DNA of 64,000 bases from Arsenophonus sp052174475 (GCA_052174475.1 JBQMRO010000084.1:62001-126000), one strand, 5' to 3'; positions 1 to 10,295 are shown, counted from the first letter of the stretch. The notes: generated by a model from the sequence alone, not told the origin. Made by a program: numbers and translations.

Positions 1-335
1 GCTTGAAATGCGCTCCAGCAATACGCTGGAGCAGCATAAAGCTGTTTTTTTATTTTAAGCTAAAAAGGTAAACGCATTTCTGTTCGTAATGTACAAAAGC
101 GTTATACCTTATGAGGAAATTATTAGAATATTAGAAATCATATGTATTTACACAAACTTTGTTACTCTTTTATCAATAAAATCATTCTAGAATTAGATAG
201 CAATTTGAAAGCAGTTTAAGAGTTAATAGAACATCTTAATTTTTCTAGCACCTAACTTTATACTCATCTATAATTTTAGAATTAACCAAGATTTATGATG
301 CAACTTATAAAAATAGCAAAATGGAGAAATCTTAA
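1..335 (+). pseudogene. xerC: xerC tyrosine recombinase, decayed C-terminal part
   Basis: XerC works with XerD to resolve chromosome dimers at dif. Only the C-terminal catalytic half lies in the window; the gene enters from the left edge. In shifting frames the + strand reads KGKRISVRNVQKRY, HKLCYSF, ELIEHLNFSST and LYTHL, which line up in order with the end of E. coli XerC (GKRISARNVQKRF, HKLRHSF, ELLGHANLSTT, IYTHLDF). Several in-frame stops and at least one frameshift break it. The catalytic Arg of the HxxR box is replaced by Cys. The terminal TAA at 333-335 abuts yigB, as in the E. coli xerC-yigB-uvrD-corA order. Identification is firm; the gene cannot be functional. Confidence 0.85.
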
Positions 336-386
336 ACGCGTTTTATTGGAAATTAACTTCTATTGCAGGTGATTACCTTTGATTCA

Positions 387-412
387 GACGATATCTTACA
401 TAAGATATCGTC
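387..412. repeat. perfect 12-bp-arm inverted repeat inside dead yigB
   Basis: GACGATATCTTA at 387-398 is exactly repeated in reverse complement at 401-412, with a 2-base spacer. It lies in the stretch corresponding to the HAD motif I region of yigB (DSDDILHK). The corresponding E. coli codons are not palindromic as far as I recall, so the symmetry probably arose during decay. A second, 9-bp-arm repeat follows at 701-722 in the same dead gene. Confidence 0.8.
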
Positions 413-905
413 AGGTTACTGCTTAACTGAATAGCAGTTATTAAAGATTATTTATTGTTATGGCAAGATTGCTTTAAAAAACTTCAATTTTCCGAGTTAA
501 AAACTATATATCGTTAGATATTAATTAGTATCATAAAATTTGTCATATGCTAAATAGTGGCATATTAATTGTTAGCAGTGAAAAGTATTATTTTGTCATT
601 ATGGTTATAATGACGAAGAACTTTGCTGCTGACCATATAATAGTACATTTTCTCATTGACCTGATTATATTATAATTCAAAAATTAATCTATAAAACCTT
701 ATCTATCTTAGCCAAGATAGATTTTACTAGCGGTTATTATTAATAGCAATACAGATCTTTATTATTATGAATAAAGTGTTTATTTTAATTTTCTTTAAAG
801 CTGATCCAAATAGACGATCTAAACCGTATAGTGATACGTATCATCTTATCGTGTAGAAAATTAATATTGAATTGGATAAAATTTACATGTCAGTAATGAC
901 TTTAC

Positions 906-2273
906 AAATTATTAATAAATCTAGCGTATTGTAGTCAGGTTTTGTTCTTTTATTTCATAAATCTGTTCTCAATTTTTTTAAATTGGATGTTGTTTATAAA
1001 CAGGAGTCAATAGCTCAAATCTCCTGATTCAGTTCCAGATTTCCTGAGCAAACTGCAGCAGATCTTAAATGCTATTTAATGGTTGTTTTTCTTGAACTAC
1101 ACTTCTTCGCGTATCGGCTTCATAGCTTTACCTCTCACACAAGCCGATTTAATCAAATTGTCATTCTTGTTAACGACTTATATACAGTGCACTAACGTGA
1201 AGTTATAGAGTATCAGTAATTTTTTCTTAATTTTTATTCAACTCTTTTATCGTTGCAGAATACGCTGAAAACCTTCCCAACAAAACATCAAGGGTTTTAT
1301 TAGCGGTATCATAGCTTTTTCGTAGGCAAACTTTCCGAGAGCTCACCCTTAACTTTCGGTGCTACATGTCTTTTGGGAATAAAGCTAGAATATTAGCTAT
1401 TTTGTATACTAACAACGTTAATGTTGCGCGCACCAAGAAATATTTGTCCATTGCATTCTAAAAATTAATACCACTATTTCCGTAGCAACCCTAGATGGTG
1501 CGTTTAAGTCACGCGATCGTAGTTCATTAAGAAGTTCGACCAAGTTTGCTTCTAGCTTTTAATAACCATCTTCGATAGTAATTACTTTTTTATATCTATA
1601 TGCAGTTACATTAATAATGAGCACTAGGAAAAGACGCGAATATCTTTGCCTAACAGAATGACATATGTCTTCGGATCAGAAATAAAGATAACGTATATCG
1701 CTCAAATAATATAGCTGTCATTGCCTATGCTCTTCAACATGTTCTATTTCAGTTTGCTGATTGTACTGGCAGAGAGATCATGTACTCTCTCATTGAGAAA
1801 ACCTAAAGTTTCGTAAAAATAATCGGTGGGGTATAGGTCTTTTGTCGATACTCCGCAGTAGCAATTCTTCACTGCTTTTTGTATGCTTAGATATGGAGGT
1901 AGAAACAAGCTATTTAAGCATATTATTTTTCTCCTACAATCCCATGATCTTCAGCACTTTAATCTCAATATCGTCAATACCTGTCTGTATTATTCACTGT
2001 AGCAAATAAGCGTTATGGATGATGACCATCATGCTCGTTGATAAGTTAGTATTCAGTATGCTTTCGATCTCCGCTTTGACAATAATGCTATCAGCTCCAT
2101 CCTACTATTACGAGTGAGTTCATGTAAGGGGTTGTAATCCTGATTTCGTGAATATTTATAGGATAAACTTTTTATGTAATGTCATCTTAATTTTATTAAA
2201 ATTATTCATGAAATAAATCATTAAAATATGCCACCATCTCTGAAATTTAATTCATTAGAAATAAATATGACTC
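906..2273 (-). mobile_element. IS256-type element relic, inserted in yigB
   Basis: One of about fifteen copies of the same ~1.4-kb element. In this copy the transposase would be on the minus strand; it is full of stops. Left end aaattattaataaatctagc and right end gaaataaatatgactc match the consensus ends seen elsewhere, both of which start gagttat when read inward (imperfect ~26-bp terminal repeats). The 9-bp flanks 897-905 and 2274-2282 agree at 7 of 9 positions, and the yigB reading resumes across the junction. This copy fixes the element boundaries. Confidence 0.8.
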
Positions 2274-2424
2274 TGATTTAACAATAGATATTTAAAATGT
2301 TTTACATAGTGATATAAAAGCTTGTTAAATCAATACTGCAAATAGTAACTATTGCTAATTACTAATGAGAATGACATATTACCTAATGGGTGAGATCATT
2401 GGTTTAGCTTTTCACTCATTGCTC

Positions 2425-2433
2425 TGATATAAT
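2425..2433 (+). promoter_or_regulatory. putative extended -10 promoter of uvrD
   Basis: TGATATAAT is an extended -10 box (TGn plus a perfect TATAAT at 2428-2433), 64 bases before the uvrD start. No convincing -35 is present, which extended -10 promoters tolerate. The TGA is also the stop codon of dead yigB. I see no proper LexA box (CTG-N10-CAG) here, unlike SOS-regulated E. coli uvrD. Confidence 0.5.
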
Positions 2434-2496
2434 CCTCTAATATAGCTAAAAATCCAGTAGTGATTTATTGATTGTTTTTTTAATTTAATTATAACT

Positions 2497-4470
2497 ATGA
2501 ATGCCTCATATTTACTTGAAAATTTAAATAATAAGCAACGCGAAGCTGTTACTTCACCTCGAACAAATATATTAATACTTGCTGGCGCGGGTACTGGCAA
2601 AACATGGGTATTAGTTCATCGAATAGCCTGGTTACTAATGGTTAATAAGGTTTCGCCTTTCTCGATTATAGCGGTGACGTTTACCAATAAAGCGGCGGCT
2701 GAGATGCGTAATCGTATTAATGCGTTATTATGTGATAATGAAAACGGTATTATGTGGGTAGGAACTTTTCATGGCCTAGCGCATCGTCTATTGCGGGCAC
2801 ACTATTCGGATGCCAATTTACCACAAGATTTCCAAATTTTAGATAGTGTTGATCAATATCATTTATTACGTAGAATTATTAAGGGCATCAATCTAGATGA
2901 AAATAAGTGGTCACCACGTCAGGCTATCTGGTACATCAATGCAAAAAAAGATGAAGGCTTGCGACCACAACATGTTAAAAGTCATGACAATCCAACAGAG
3001 GTGACTTGGCTACGAGTTTATAAGGCTTATCAGGAAGCGTGTGATCAAGCTGGGTTAGTTGATTTTTCTGAACTTTTATTGCGTTCCTATGAATTGTGGT
3101 TAAATAAACCGTATATACTACAACATTATCGTGAACGTTTTGCTAATATTTTAGTTGATGAATTTCAGGATACTAACAGTATTCAGTATGCCTGGATACG
3201 TGTTTTAGCTGGTGATAACGGTAAGGTGATGATTGTTGGCGATGACGATCAGTCAATTTATGGTTGGCGTGGTGCACAGGTAATAAATATTCAACGTTTT
3301 TTGCAAGATTTTCCTGCGACAAAAGTTATTCGGCTTGAACAAAATTATCGTTCGACTAACAATATCTTGAAGTCAGCTAATGCACTTATTGCTAATAACG
3401 ACAACCGATTAGGAAAAAATCTCTGGACAAAAGGGGATGATGGTGAACTTATTTCTCTTTATTGTGCTTTTAATGAATTAGATGAAGCATCTTATGTTGT
3501 TAATCGCATTAAGCAATGGTATGAGAAAGGTGGCTCTTTAAAAGAGTGCGCAATTCTTTATCGTAGCAATAGACAATCACGGGTACTTGAAGAGGCCTTG
3601 TTGCAGTCTTCAATGCCTTATCGTATTTATGGCGGGCAACGCTTTTTTGAGAAGAAGGAAATTAAAGACGCGCTTTCTTATTTACGTTTGGTTTCCAACT
3701 GTAATGATGATGTATCATTTGAGCGAGTAGTTAATATACCAACGCGCGGTATAGGTAAACGAACATTAGACATTGTGTTTCAAGCAGCACGTGAAAAACA
3801 AATCACTCTTTGGAGAAGTTGTAAGTATTTATTAGCTGAAAAAGTCCTTGTTGGACGGGGTGCAGTAGCTATTAAGCGCTTTATTGAGTTAATTGAATCT
3901 TTGATTAAAGAGACGATGAATATGCCGTTATATCTGCAAACTGATCAAGTGATTCGCGACTCAGGTCTACAAGCAATGTACCAGCATGGAAAATGCAAAA
4001 AAGCACAAACGCGGATTGAAAACCTTCAGGAGTTAGTGACTGCTGCTCGTCAATTTAGTTATCAAGAAGAAGATAAAGATCTGATGCCACTACAAGCATT
4101 TTTATCTTATGCTGCGTTGGAATCCGGTGAAGGGAAGGTAGAGCTGCACCAAGATGCAGTTCAGTTAATGACTCTACATTCGGCAAAAGGTTTAGAGTTT
4201 CCATTGGTTTTTATTGTTGGTATGGAAGAGGGTATGCTCCCAAGCCAGATAAGTATGGAAAAGAGCGGACGACTGGCAGAAGAACGGCGGTTAACTTATG
4301 TTGGATTGACACGAGCGATGGAGAAATTGACACTGACTTATGCAGAAAGACGTCGATTATATGGTAAAGAAGTTTACCATCTCCCTTCACGTTTTATTAC
4401 TGAATTACCAGCAGAATGTATTGATAAAATTTGTTTACGCACAACGGTTTCACATACTTATTACTTATGA
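2497..4470 (+). CDS. uvrD: UvrD DNA helicase II, truncated at the C-terminus
   Basis: Superfamily 1A 3'-to-5' DNA helicase of nucleotide excision repair and mismatch repair. The reading frame gives 657 residues against 720 in E. coli and matches it closely throughout. All helicase motifs are visible: Walker A AGAGTGKT (about residue 29), Walker B DEFQD (about 222), motif III DDDQSIYGWRGA (about 249), motif V LMTLHSAKGLEF and motif VI EERRLTYVGLTRA (about 600). After ELPAECIDKICLRTTVSH a frameshift adds a few foreign residues and a stop. The missing ~65 residues are the Tudor-like tail, which in E. coli contacts RNA polymerase and is not part of the motor. It probably remains a working helicase (inference). 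There is no clear ribosome binding site before the ATG; alignment with E. coli MDVSYLLDSLNDKQ supports this start. Confidence 0.93.
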   Translation: MNASYLLENLNNKQREAVTSPRTNILILAGAGTGKTWVLVHRIAWLLMVNKVSPFSIIAVTFTNKAAAEMRNRINALLCDNENGIMWVGTFHGLAHRLLRAHYSDANLPQDFQILDSVDQYHLLRRIIKGINLDENKWSPRQAIWYINAKKDEGLRPQHVKSHDNPTEVTWLRVYKAYQEACDQAGLVDFSELLLRSYELWLNKPYILQHYRERFANILVDEFQDTNSIQYAWIRVLAGDNGKVMIVGDDDQSIYGWRGAQVINIQRFLQDFPATKVIRLEQNYRSTNNILKSANALIANNDNRLGKNLWTKGDDGELISLYCAFNELDEASYVVNRIKQWYEKGGSLKECAILYRSNRQSRVLEEALLQSSMPYRIYGGQRFFEKKEIKDALSYLRLVSNCNDDVSFERVVNIPTRGIGKRTLDIVFQAAREKQITLWRSCKYLLAEKVLVGRGAVAIKRFIELIESLIKETMNMPLYLQTDQVIRDSGLQAMYQHGKCKKAQTRIENLQELVTAARQFSYQEEDKDLMPLQAFLSYAALESGEGKVELHQDAVQLMTLHSAKGLEFPLVFIVGMEEGMLPSQISMEKSGRLAEERRLTYVGLTRAMEKLTLTYAERRRLYGKEVYHLPSRFITELPAECIDKICLRTTVSHTYYL

Positions 4471-4663
4471 GCAACTTGGCACCTTAATTAATCAAGATAA
4501 TAATGGTTATGCATTAGACAAACTGGTTCATCATCCTAAGTTTGATGAAGAAACTATTATTAATTTAAAAGGGAATGCTTAGCGTTGTCGCTTGCAAGTA
4601 AATCTTTAAGGCCAAGGGATTAAATGGCTGGTTGCAGCTTATGCAAAATTAAAGTTGCAATAA
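4450..4663 (+). pseudogene. uvrD: uvrD 3' remnant (lost C-terminal domain)
   Basis: Just after the uvrD stop another frame reads EQLGTLINQDNNGYALDK and HHPKFDEETIINLKG, matching the E. coli UvrD tail (QRMGTPMVENDSGYKLGQ, HAKFGEGTIVNMEG). After a stop it continues with RLQVNL and GQGIKWLVAAYAKL, matching RLQVAF and GQGIKWLVAAYARL, ending at TAA 4661-4663. The tail is therefore cut off by a frameshift near 4455-4470 and at least two later stops, not deleted. Confidence 0.85.
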
Positions 4664-4748
4664 AAAATTCTTGAAGCATAGACATTTTTTTTGTTATTAA
4701 TTAACTCTCTATTTTACTATTTAAAATTCTAAAGGAGAGGCACTATAA

Positions 4749-5692
4749 TATGCTGCTGGCATTTAAAATTAGACTACTGCTTGTCTCGTCTTTATCTTGA
4801 TTAAGGTGAAAAGCTGATAGATGCGGCATGGGTTGGTTTTATTGAGCCTAATGAAAAAGAATGGCAAGCAGTGGAACTGAATTGAAATAATTATTAGCAA
4901 CTTAATCTGAATTAACCGATATTGAAGCATAAGCTAGATTTTTTAAGTATGAAAATGCTTTACATATTTATTCATTTTTTATTATCAAGATAAGGATGAG
5001 CATGTTAGTAATTCGACGGTTGCTTTCATTTTTCATGATGGTCACTCATATACATTACTGGAGTATAATCTGCCAATTTTTTGTTTATGTCGTATACTTT
5101 TAAGAAGTTAAAAGCTAATCGGTACTAATGCTTATGAGTTATTTTTAGATTTATTGAAAACTAAAATTGAACAACTATTTTATGTAATAGAAAGTACTTA
5201 TAGCGTATTGGAATCGTTAAGTCGAATTATTCTGGAAGCTGAAAAAGGTGATGAGTTTGATAACACATTCGCTAATTTAGCAGAATAAGAAGATATTGTC
5301 TGGAAAGTGCGATTGTGTTTAATAGATAGTCAATAAGCATTTAACTTTTTGATTCGTCGGGTAAAGTTGCTGGTAAGTCAATTAAAACAAGCAATAAATA
5401 TTTTACGTGATATTGAATCACTATTACCCCGTAATGAATTTTTTTTAAAAAGTAAACTTTCTTATGCAAGCGGCGATGGATTTTATTAATATTGAACAGA
5501 GTTGGATTATTAAAATTCTTTCCGTTGTTTTGTAGTATTTTTACCGTCAACATTGGTGGCGTTCAGTTATGGTATGAATTTTAAATTTATGCTTGAATTA
5601 GGCTGGCGTTTTGGTTATCTGGAAGCAATCATTTGATGATTATTGTCGGGCTGACACCCTATCTTTATTTTAAACGTAAGAATTACCTCTGA
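4749..5692 (+). pseudogene. corA: corA magnesium/cobalt transporter, decayed
   Basis: CorA is the main constitutive Mg2+ channel of the inner membrane. It follows uvrD here as in E. coli. Fragments in several frames line up with E. coli CorA in order: MLLAFK, WVGFIEPNEKE, HIYSFFYYQDKDEH, NSTVAFIFHDG, NAYELFLDLLKTKIEQL, EKGDEFDNTFANLAE, ILRDIESLLPRNE and VAFSYGMNFKFM. The last contains the GMN signature of the pore. A good Shine-Dalgarno (aggagagg) still precedes the ATG. Numerous stops and frameshifts make it non-functional. The last codons, LYFKRKNYL and stop, match the E. coli C-terminus. Confidence 0.9.
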
Positions 5693-6272
5693 ATTTATCA
5701 GATAAATAGAGATGGTTTTAGCAAAGTAGAAGATCAACTTTATAACATAAGCTTTATATAATATCTATATATTAGATTTCTATTATGGATTTGGTGTCTT
5801 AGTTATTATTAATAATATTATTAATATTATTAATATTATTATTTTAACTCACTAAATAAGTGAGTGTGCTGGTTGGTATATATTTATTTTCTTCATTATG
5901 CAATTTAGCTTGGTAATGGAATCTTATTACTAGTGCGAATAATTTTTCACTTGCAATAAATTTTTACTGCAATCTAGATGCAGTTAATTGATATTTAAAT
6001 CAATAGCACTAATGCTTAAAAAAGCATTTATAAGCGTTTATTGAAAAATAAAATTATTTGATTAATGTATCACTAATATAAACTAAATCGATAGCAATAT
6101 CTAACTTCGAAGGAAGTTAGATTAGCATGTAAAGTTTACTGCTTAAAGTTTTCTATTAATTATAGTTTGTTATTAAAAACCAACTTAATCTCGGGGTTTT
6201 AAAAAAAACCGCAAGACTTAATTATTGGTTAAACAACATCTTGAATATATTTTATAATTATAAGTTTCTGTG
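5693..6272. other. AT-rich spacer after corA
   Basis: No gene recognised on either strand. It holds a short run of a 9-base AT repeat (aatattatt, about three units, 5818-5846) and a perfect inverted repeat with 10-bp arms at 6099-6122 (ATCTAACTTC / GAAGTTAGAT, 4-base loop). In E. coli this position would hold yigF, yigG and rarD; I see no trace of them. Confidence 0.5.
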
Positions 6273-7423
6273 TAGTTATTCTGATTTCTAGTGTTATATG
6301 GTTTTCGGAGATGCTAGGTATATCCTATTGATTAATTCATGGATAATTTCAATAACAGAGAGATTATGTGTCATGAAAAATCTGTTCTTACAGGTATCCG
6401 CAAAATTAGATATTAGCTTTATTCATTACATGAGCTCATTTGTAATGGTACCAAAGGTACCTGATAACACTGTTGTTGAGGCGGAGCTCGAAACTATGGT
6501 ACGATAACGTACCAAATACTGTTTTGTTGACGGGTGTTCATACCAGTCATCCGTAACGGTTATTTGCTATAGCGAACTCAATATAGAATGGAGTTGGCAT
6601 GTGAGAATAAAGTGCCTAAGATTAGTGAATCGTACCAGCAACGGAATATGCTTTAACAGCTTGTTTTTACTTCCTTATCTAAGGTGTTTAAAAATGTTAA
6701 AGAGTTTCTACTATGGCCTACCTGTAATGGATCTTCACCGGTGATTTTCATGAATCACTGTGGGCGCGCTTCTTACCAAGAAGCGCGTGGTCTTTTTTAT
6801 TGAATACCGTTAGAAGACTGAAATGGTAATGATTTGAAGAGCATTGGTAACGCTATCTGCATGATTTAAGCGATACGTATTACGTCTATCTCTAGAGCAA
6901 TGCCCATAGCCTTTCTAACAGGAAGGCTATGGGCATTGCTTGCTATACTTATTAAGGCATGCAAGCAAAAGTTAAGGATGAGCTACGGAGTAGGAGATCT
7001 GACTACCAGAAAGGCCTAATGTTGCTAATAAAGGTTTTTGATATTTTATTGGTAACATTTTCAGTGTATTCTGTAGCGATAAAAAAGCTAAAGAAAGATT
7101 AAGAAAAATTGCTGCACCCTAAGACTTCCCGTGAGGAAGAAATGTGTGTAAGCTATTAGCAATAAGGATAATTCGATTGAATCGTCTTTTGCGTCAGTGA
7201 GACTATGAATCCAATGCATGAAGAAGTATAGTTCAAAAATAAACCATTTAATAGTATCTAAGGATTGATGTATTCTACTCGGAATAGCTGGAATCGGATT
7301 AGGAAGTTGAGCTACTGATGCTGGAATAAACAATATCCAATTTAAAGATGGAGAACAGATTTACGAAGCATCAGAGTGGAGCATAATATTTTGATTGCCA
7401 TACATTAAATTTTCTAATAACTC
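6273..7423 (+). mobile_element. IS256-type element relic (short copy)
   Basis: Starts tagttattctga and ends tttctaataactc, matching the family ends. It reads the usual blocks: the untranslated start with cataacagagagat, the N-terminal transposase region, then aatatccaatttaaagatgg (consensus VVNNVQFKDG) and the terminal repeat. At about 1.15 kb it is some 250 bp shorter than full copies, so it has internal deletions. The flanking 9-mers do not match. It contains a copy-specific 18-bp-arm inverted repeat (6896-6940). Confidence 0.75.
6896..6940. repeat. perfect 18-bp-arm inverted repeat inside an IS256 relic
   Basis: AGCAATGCCCATAGCCTT (6896-6913) is followed, after a 9-base loop, by its exact reverse complement (6923-6940). 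The other IS256 copies at the same position (the region encoding roughly RYVYLWADGMY) have no such palindrome. It is GC-richer than its surroundings. Confidence 0.85.
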
Positions 7424-7446
7424 AGTTAAACTTAAATTGTTTAAAA

Positions 7447-7468
7447 CCTATTCCCTTTCCGGAATAGG
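7447..7468 (-). terminator. rho-independent terminator of grxD
   Basis: On the minus strand CCTATTCC, six loop bases and GGAATAGG are followed by TTTTAAA, about 30 bases after the grxD stop. The 8-bp perfect stem with a T run fits an intrinsic terminator. Confidence 0.65.
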
Positions 7469-7498
7469 GAGTTAACTACTTTGTATAAAAATGTTTAA

Positions 7499-7846
7499 CT
7501 ACTTAGCGACAGGTTGTTTTGAAGTGCGATATTTATCAGTAATTGTGCTGATTAATTTTTGCAATTCCCCTTTCTGATACATATCAATAATGATATCACA
7601 ACCTCCAATTAACTCGCCATGAACCCATAGCTGAGGAAATGTTGGCCAATTTGCATACTTAGGTAATTCATTACGAATATCAGAATTTTGTAAAATATCT
7701 ATATAAGCAAAACGTTCACCACAAGCAGAAAGGACTTTAACCGCCTGAGCAGAGAAACCGCAACTTGGAAATTTAGGTGAACCTTTCATGTATAAAAGAA
7801 TTGAATTTTCTTTTATCTGTTGTTCAATTTTTTCTATTGTCGTCAT
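7499..7846 (-). CDS. grxD: monothiol glutaredoxin GrxD (Grx4)
   Basis: CGFS-type monothiol glutaredoxin that carries and delivers [2Fe-2S] clusters, together with BolA-type partners, in the cytosol. It is 115 residues, the same length as E. coli Grx4, and aligns without gaps. The active-site motif SCGFS has its Cys at residue 29; the glutathione-binding WPTFPQLWV and GGCD elements are present. Shine-Dalgarno aaGGAaaaaac precedes the ATG with normal spacing. It stands alone between two IS256 relics, with its own promoter (7898-7924) and terminator (7447-7468). Retention suggests Fe-S cluster handling is still needed. Confidence 0.96.
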   Translation of the reverse strand: MTTIEKIEQQIKENSILLYMKGSPKFPSCGFSAQAVKVLSACGERFAYIDILQNSDIRNELPKYANWPTFPQLWVHGELIGGCDIIIDMYQKGELQKLISTITDKYRTSKQPVAK

Positions 7847-7897
7847 TGTTTTTCCTTAAAAGTTAAATCTATTATTTTGCATACTTTGCACACACTA

Positions 7898-7924
7898 TTT
7901 ATATAGAATATCATTTTCTATCAA
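7898..7924 (-). promoter_or_regulatory. putative grxD promoter
   Basis: On the minus strand TTGATA (7924-7919) is followed by TATAAA (7903-7898), 15 bases apart and about 50 bases upstream of the grxD start. The spacing is shorter than ideal; an alternative -10, TAAATA, lies at 17 bases. Sequence-based guess only. Confidence 0.35.
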
Positions 7925-8092
7925 TAGGTGATAATCTTTTATTAGTATCTTTATTATATTCCAATTGTACTTAATGAAACTGATTAAGCTACTTATTGAG
8001 TTATCTATATAAAAATGATAATTTTAATATGGTTATATTTTAGTTATAAACTGGATTGCGCAATATAAATAAAAAATGAGTCTGCAATGTTT

Positions 8093-9494
8093 TAGTTATC
8101 TTCATTTCTGATATGAAGAGTTTCGAAGATGGATAGCGTATTCTGTTGATTGATTTAATAAATTATTTCAACAATAGAGGGATGATATTTCAAAAAAATT
8201 TACCCTATAGATATCTGTAAAATCAGATATTATCTATGATTTTTGTATGAATTCATTCGTAATTGTATCAAGTAAACTGCTAACAGTCCTATTGAGACGT
8301 AGCTTGAAGCTATAATTGCAACAAGATTCTGATCTCTGTCTTGTCTACGGATCTAATCCGTAGACCGTAACGCTTATTTGTTGCAGCGAATCATGCAGAC
8401 TGATATTAAGGATGCTAAGATTAAAATACCTAAGGTCAAGAGATCACAGTAACAACAGAATAAGCTAACAACAGCTAGTTACTACTGCTTATATTAAGCG
8501 TATAAAAACATCGAAGGACTGTGGTACCATATAGCTATATACCTGTCAGGCATATCCATCGTTGATTTTCACGAAGCCATGATGTCGTTTTCTCGGCAAA
8601 AGCACATAATATCTATTACCAAATTCCATAAGCAAACTGAAACAGCAATGCCTTGAAGAGCATTAGCAATGTTAGCTGTGTGATTTAGCGATACTGACAC
8701 GTTTATTTCTTAGCTTGAAAGCATAAGCTCTTCTGTTAGCCTAGCTGATCGCCTTTGTATACTGCTAATTATTAGCATCATTGCATGGACATAAGGATCA
8801 GTTAGCTACTCGCGAAAAGGATTATTGAGAGTTAAAAGCAACTGTACTGAACTTCTTAATTGCTCGTAAACACGGAACTTAACTACATTTTTCAGGTTTG
8901 TTATGGTGGAATGGGGGTGCTATTGTATTTCTAATGCAATGGCAAAGATATTCCCGAGTACGCAGCACTAACATCATTAGCTACATTAAAATAGCTAATG
9001 CAGTAGTTTTATTGCACAAAGGGATGTAATTGAAATAATGGTAAGCTGCTGGAGATTTTTTGCCAGCAGAGATCCGTAATGCCGCTAATAACTCCTTGAT
9101 ATTTTGTTTGAAAGGTTTTCAGCGTATCCTGCAGCAATGAAAGAAGCTGCAGAAAGAGCAAGAAGAACTGCTGACATTTTATAACAGCCGTCAGCGCACT
9201 TGGCGTCAATAAAATGACGAATCTAATTTGACTATCGGCTGTTACGCGATAGTATGAAGCTATAAAGGCTAACACGAAAAGCATGTAACTCAAGAAAAGC
9301 AACCCTTCAAATAGTATTTAAGTTGTTCCCATCTGTTTAGAAAAGCTGAAATTGACTAAGGTATAGTTTGACACTCTGTGATTGCTGCTCTGTTAAACAA
9401 TATCCAATTTAAGAATGCAGAATAGGTTCATGAAGTATTAGAGTGGAACGTAACTTGACCGTCACACGTCATACAGTAGATTTACTAATAACTT
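8093..9494 (+). mobile_element. IS256-type element relic
   Basis: Near full length (about 1.4 kb), beginning tagttatcttcatttctg and ending gatttactaataactt. The block order is the same as in the other copies, with the usual stop-riddled transposase. Flanking 9-mers do not match, and an IS1595-type relic follows directly. Confidence 0.75.
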
Positions 9495-10025
9495 CTTCAA
9501 TAACATATTTAGTGCATTTAAGTTGTCTGTCATTGCTGATGTAAGGAGGCAGTGAACAGCCATCTAAACGCTGTTTTTTTAAATAAATGTCTGTTTATTT
9601 AGTTAACTCCTGCAAAGTTAAACTATTTAACATACACTGCAAATAACTAAATTATTTATTTTATAATCTAATCTCTCTAGAGAGAGGACTTCTAGTCAGA
9701 TTATTAAATGTTTTTCTACAATCGCGGATTTTGTAACAATATCTCTAACTATAATGAATATATTCCCAGCGGATAACATATTCATTATACCAATATTGGT
9801 AGGATAAAGTGGAATGAGTTATTTCAATGCATGAATCAATATCATCAAATAGATTATCACCGAGCTAACTAATGAAATACAGCTTTATGTTGGGATGGAG
9901 TAAGTAAAAGTCTTTTTGAGCTGTATGACTGTTTGTTTTTATGGCAATCACTCTAATGAAAATTCTTTTTATAATATAAAAATTTCTACTAACAATCTTT
10001 GCTATCATAAGGTTACTAAATATAG
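9495..10025 (-). mobile_element. IS1595-type element relic, 5' half
   Basis: On the minus strand this reads, with frameshifts, IDSCIEITHSTLSYQYW, YNEYVIRWEYIH, KIRDC and RKTFNNLTRSPLS. That is the N-terminal zinc-ribbon part of an IS1595/ISXO2-type transposase (CxxC...H..RWG...C..C.KTFN.LTGTPL). The same block recurs at 45690-46660, 48691-49035 and 50370-51400. The DDE half of this copy is missing, apparently lost at the junction with the IS256 relic. Confidence 0.65.
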
Positions 10026-10219
10026 CAAAAATTATCAATGCAAATAAATTTTCATAAAACTTATGATAACGCTTATTTCTTTAACTAGAAATTTATATAT
10101 TTGTTGAATAAGTTTATGTTAGGTACTCCTGGAAGCGATTAGATTGCTAAATGAATACTTAATCTAGGATAAGTTTAAAATAATTGAAATTATCAACTTT
10201 AATAATCGCGCTAAAAATA

Positions 10220-10295
10220 TGGTGCCAGGAGGTGGAATCGAACCACCGACACGAGGATTTTCAATCCTCTGCTCTACCGACTGAGCTATCCAGGC
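10220..10295 (-). tRNA. pheV: tRNA-Phe (GAA)
   Basis: 76 bases on the minus strand with encoded CCA. It reads GCCTGGATAGCTCAGTCGGT..., anticodon loop ATTGAAAAT (GAA), T-arm GGTTCGATTCC and acceptor CCTGGCACCA. The acceptor pairs GCCTGG with CCTGGC. It is nearly identical to E. coli tRNA-Phe. In E. coli pheV lies downstream of mltC-nupG-speC-yqgA; here it follows the mltC remnant in the same orientation with the three genes between deleted, so it is probably the pheV copy. It looks functional. Confidence 0.97.

Larger units (their letters stand above)
336..2427 (+). pseudogene. yigB: yigB HAD-family phosphatase, decayed and split by an IS256-type element
   Basis: In E. coli YigB is a HAD-family phosphatase acting on riboflavin-pathway phosphates. 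The start codon has become ACG (336-338), followed by RFIG and VITFDSDDILHK, matching MRFYR and LTFDLDDTLYD with the HAD DxD still visible. Further on, ADPNRRSKPYSDTYHLI and KINIELDKIYM match AGPHGRSKPFSDMYFLA and KLNVPIGEILH. The gene is interrupted at 906 by an IS256 relic and resumes at 2274 with DLTIDI, KAC and EIIGLAFHSLL, the E. coli C-terminus (DLTTDVGG, QACWI, EISRLASLTSLI). Flanking 9-mers tgactttac and tgatttaac are a decayed target duplication. There are many stops. The last codon (TGA 2425-2427) runs into the uvrD promoter. Confidence 0.85.

Noticed and set aside
12..51. Two stem-like repeats followed by seven T, resembling a terminator
   Set aside because: The stretch translates as the xerC region before KGKRISVRN; the T run is coding sequence of the dead gene, and no gene ends here.
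6765..6787. 10-bp-arm inverted repeat CGCGCTTCTT / AAGAAGCGCG as a novel palindrome
   Set aside because: The normal IS256 transposase coding sequence is already nearly palindromic here (WALLGKEAHG), so it is not a new structure.
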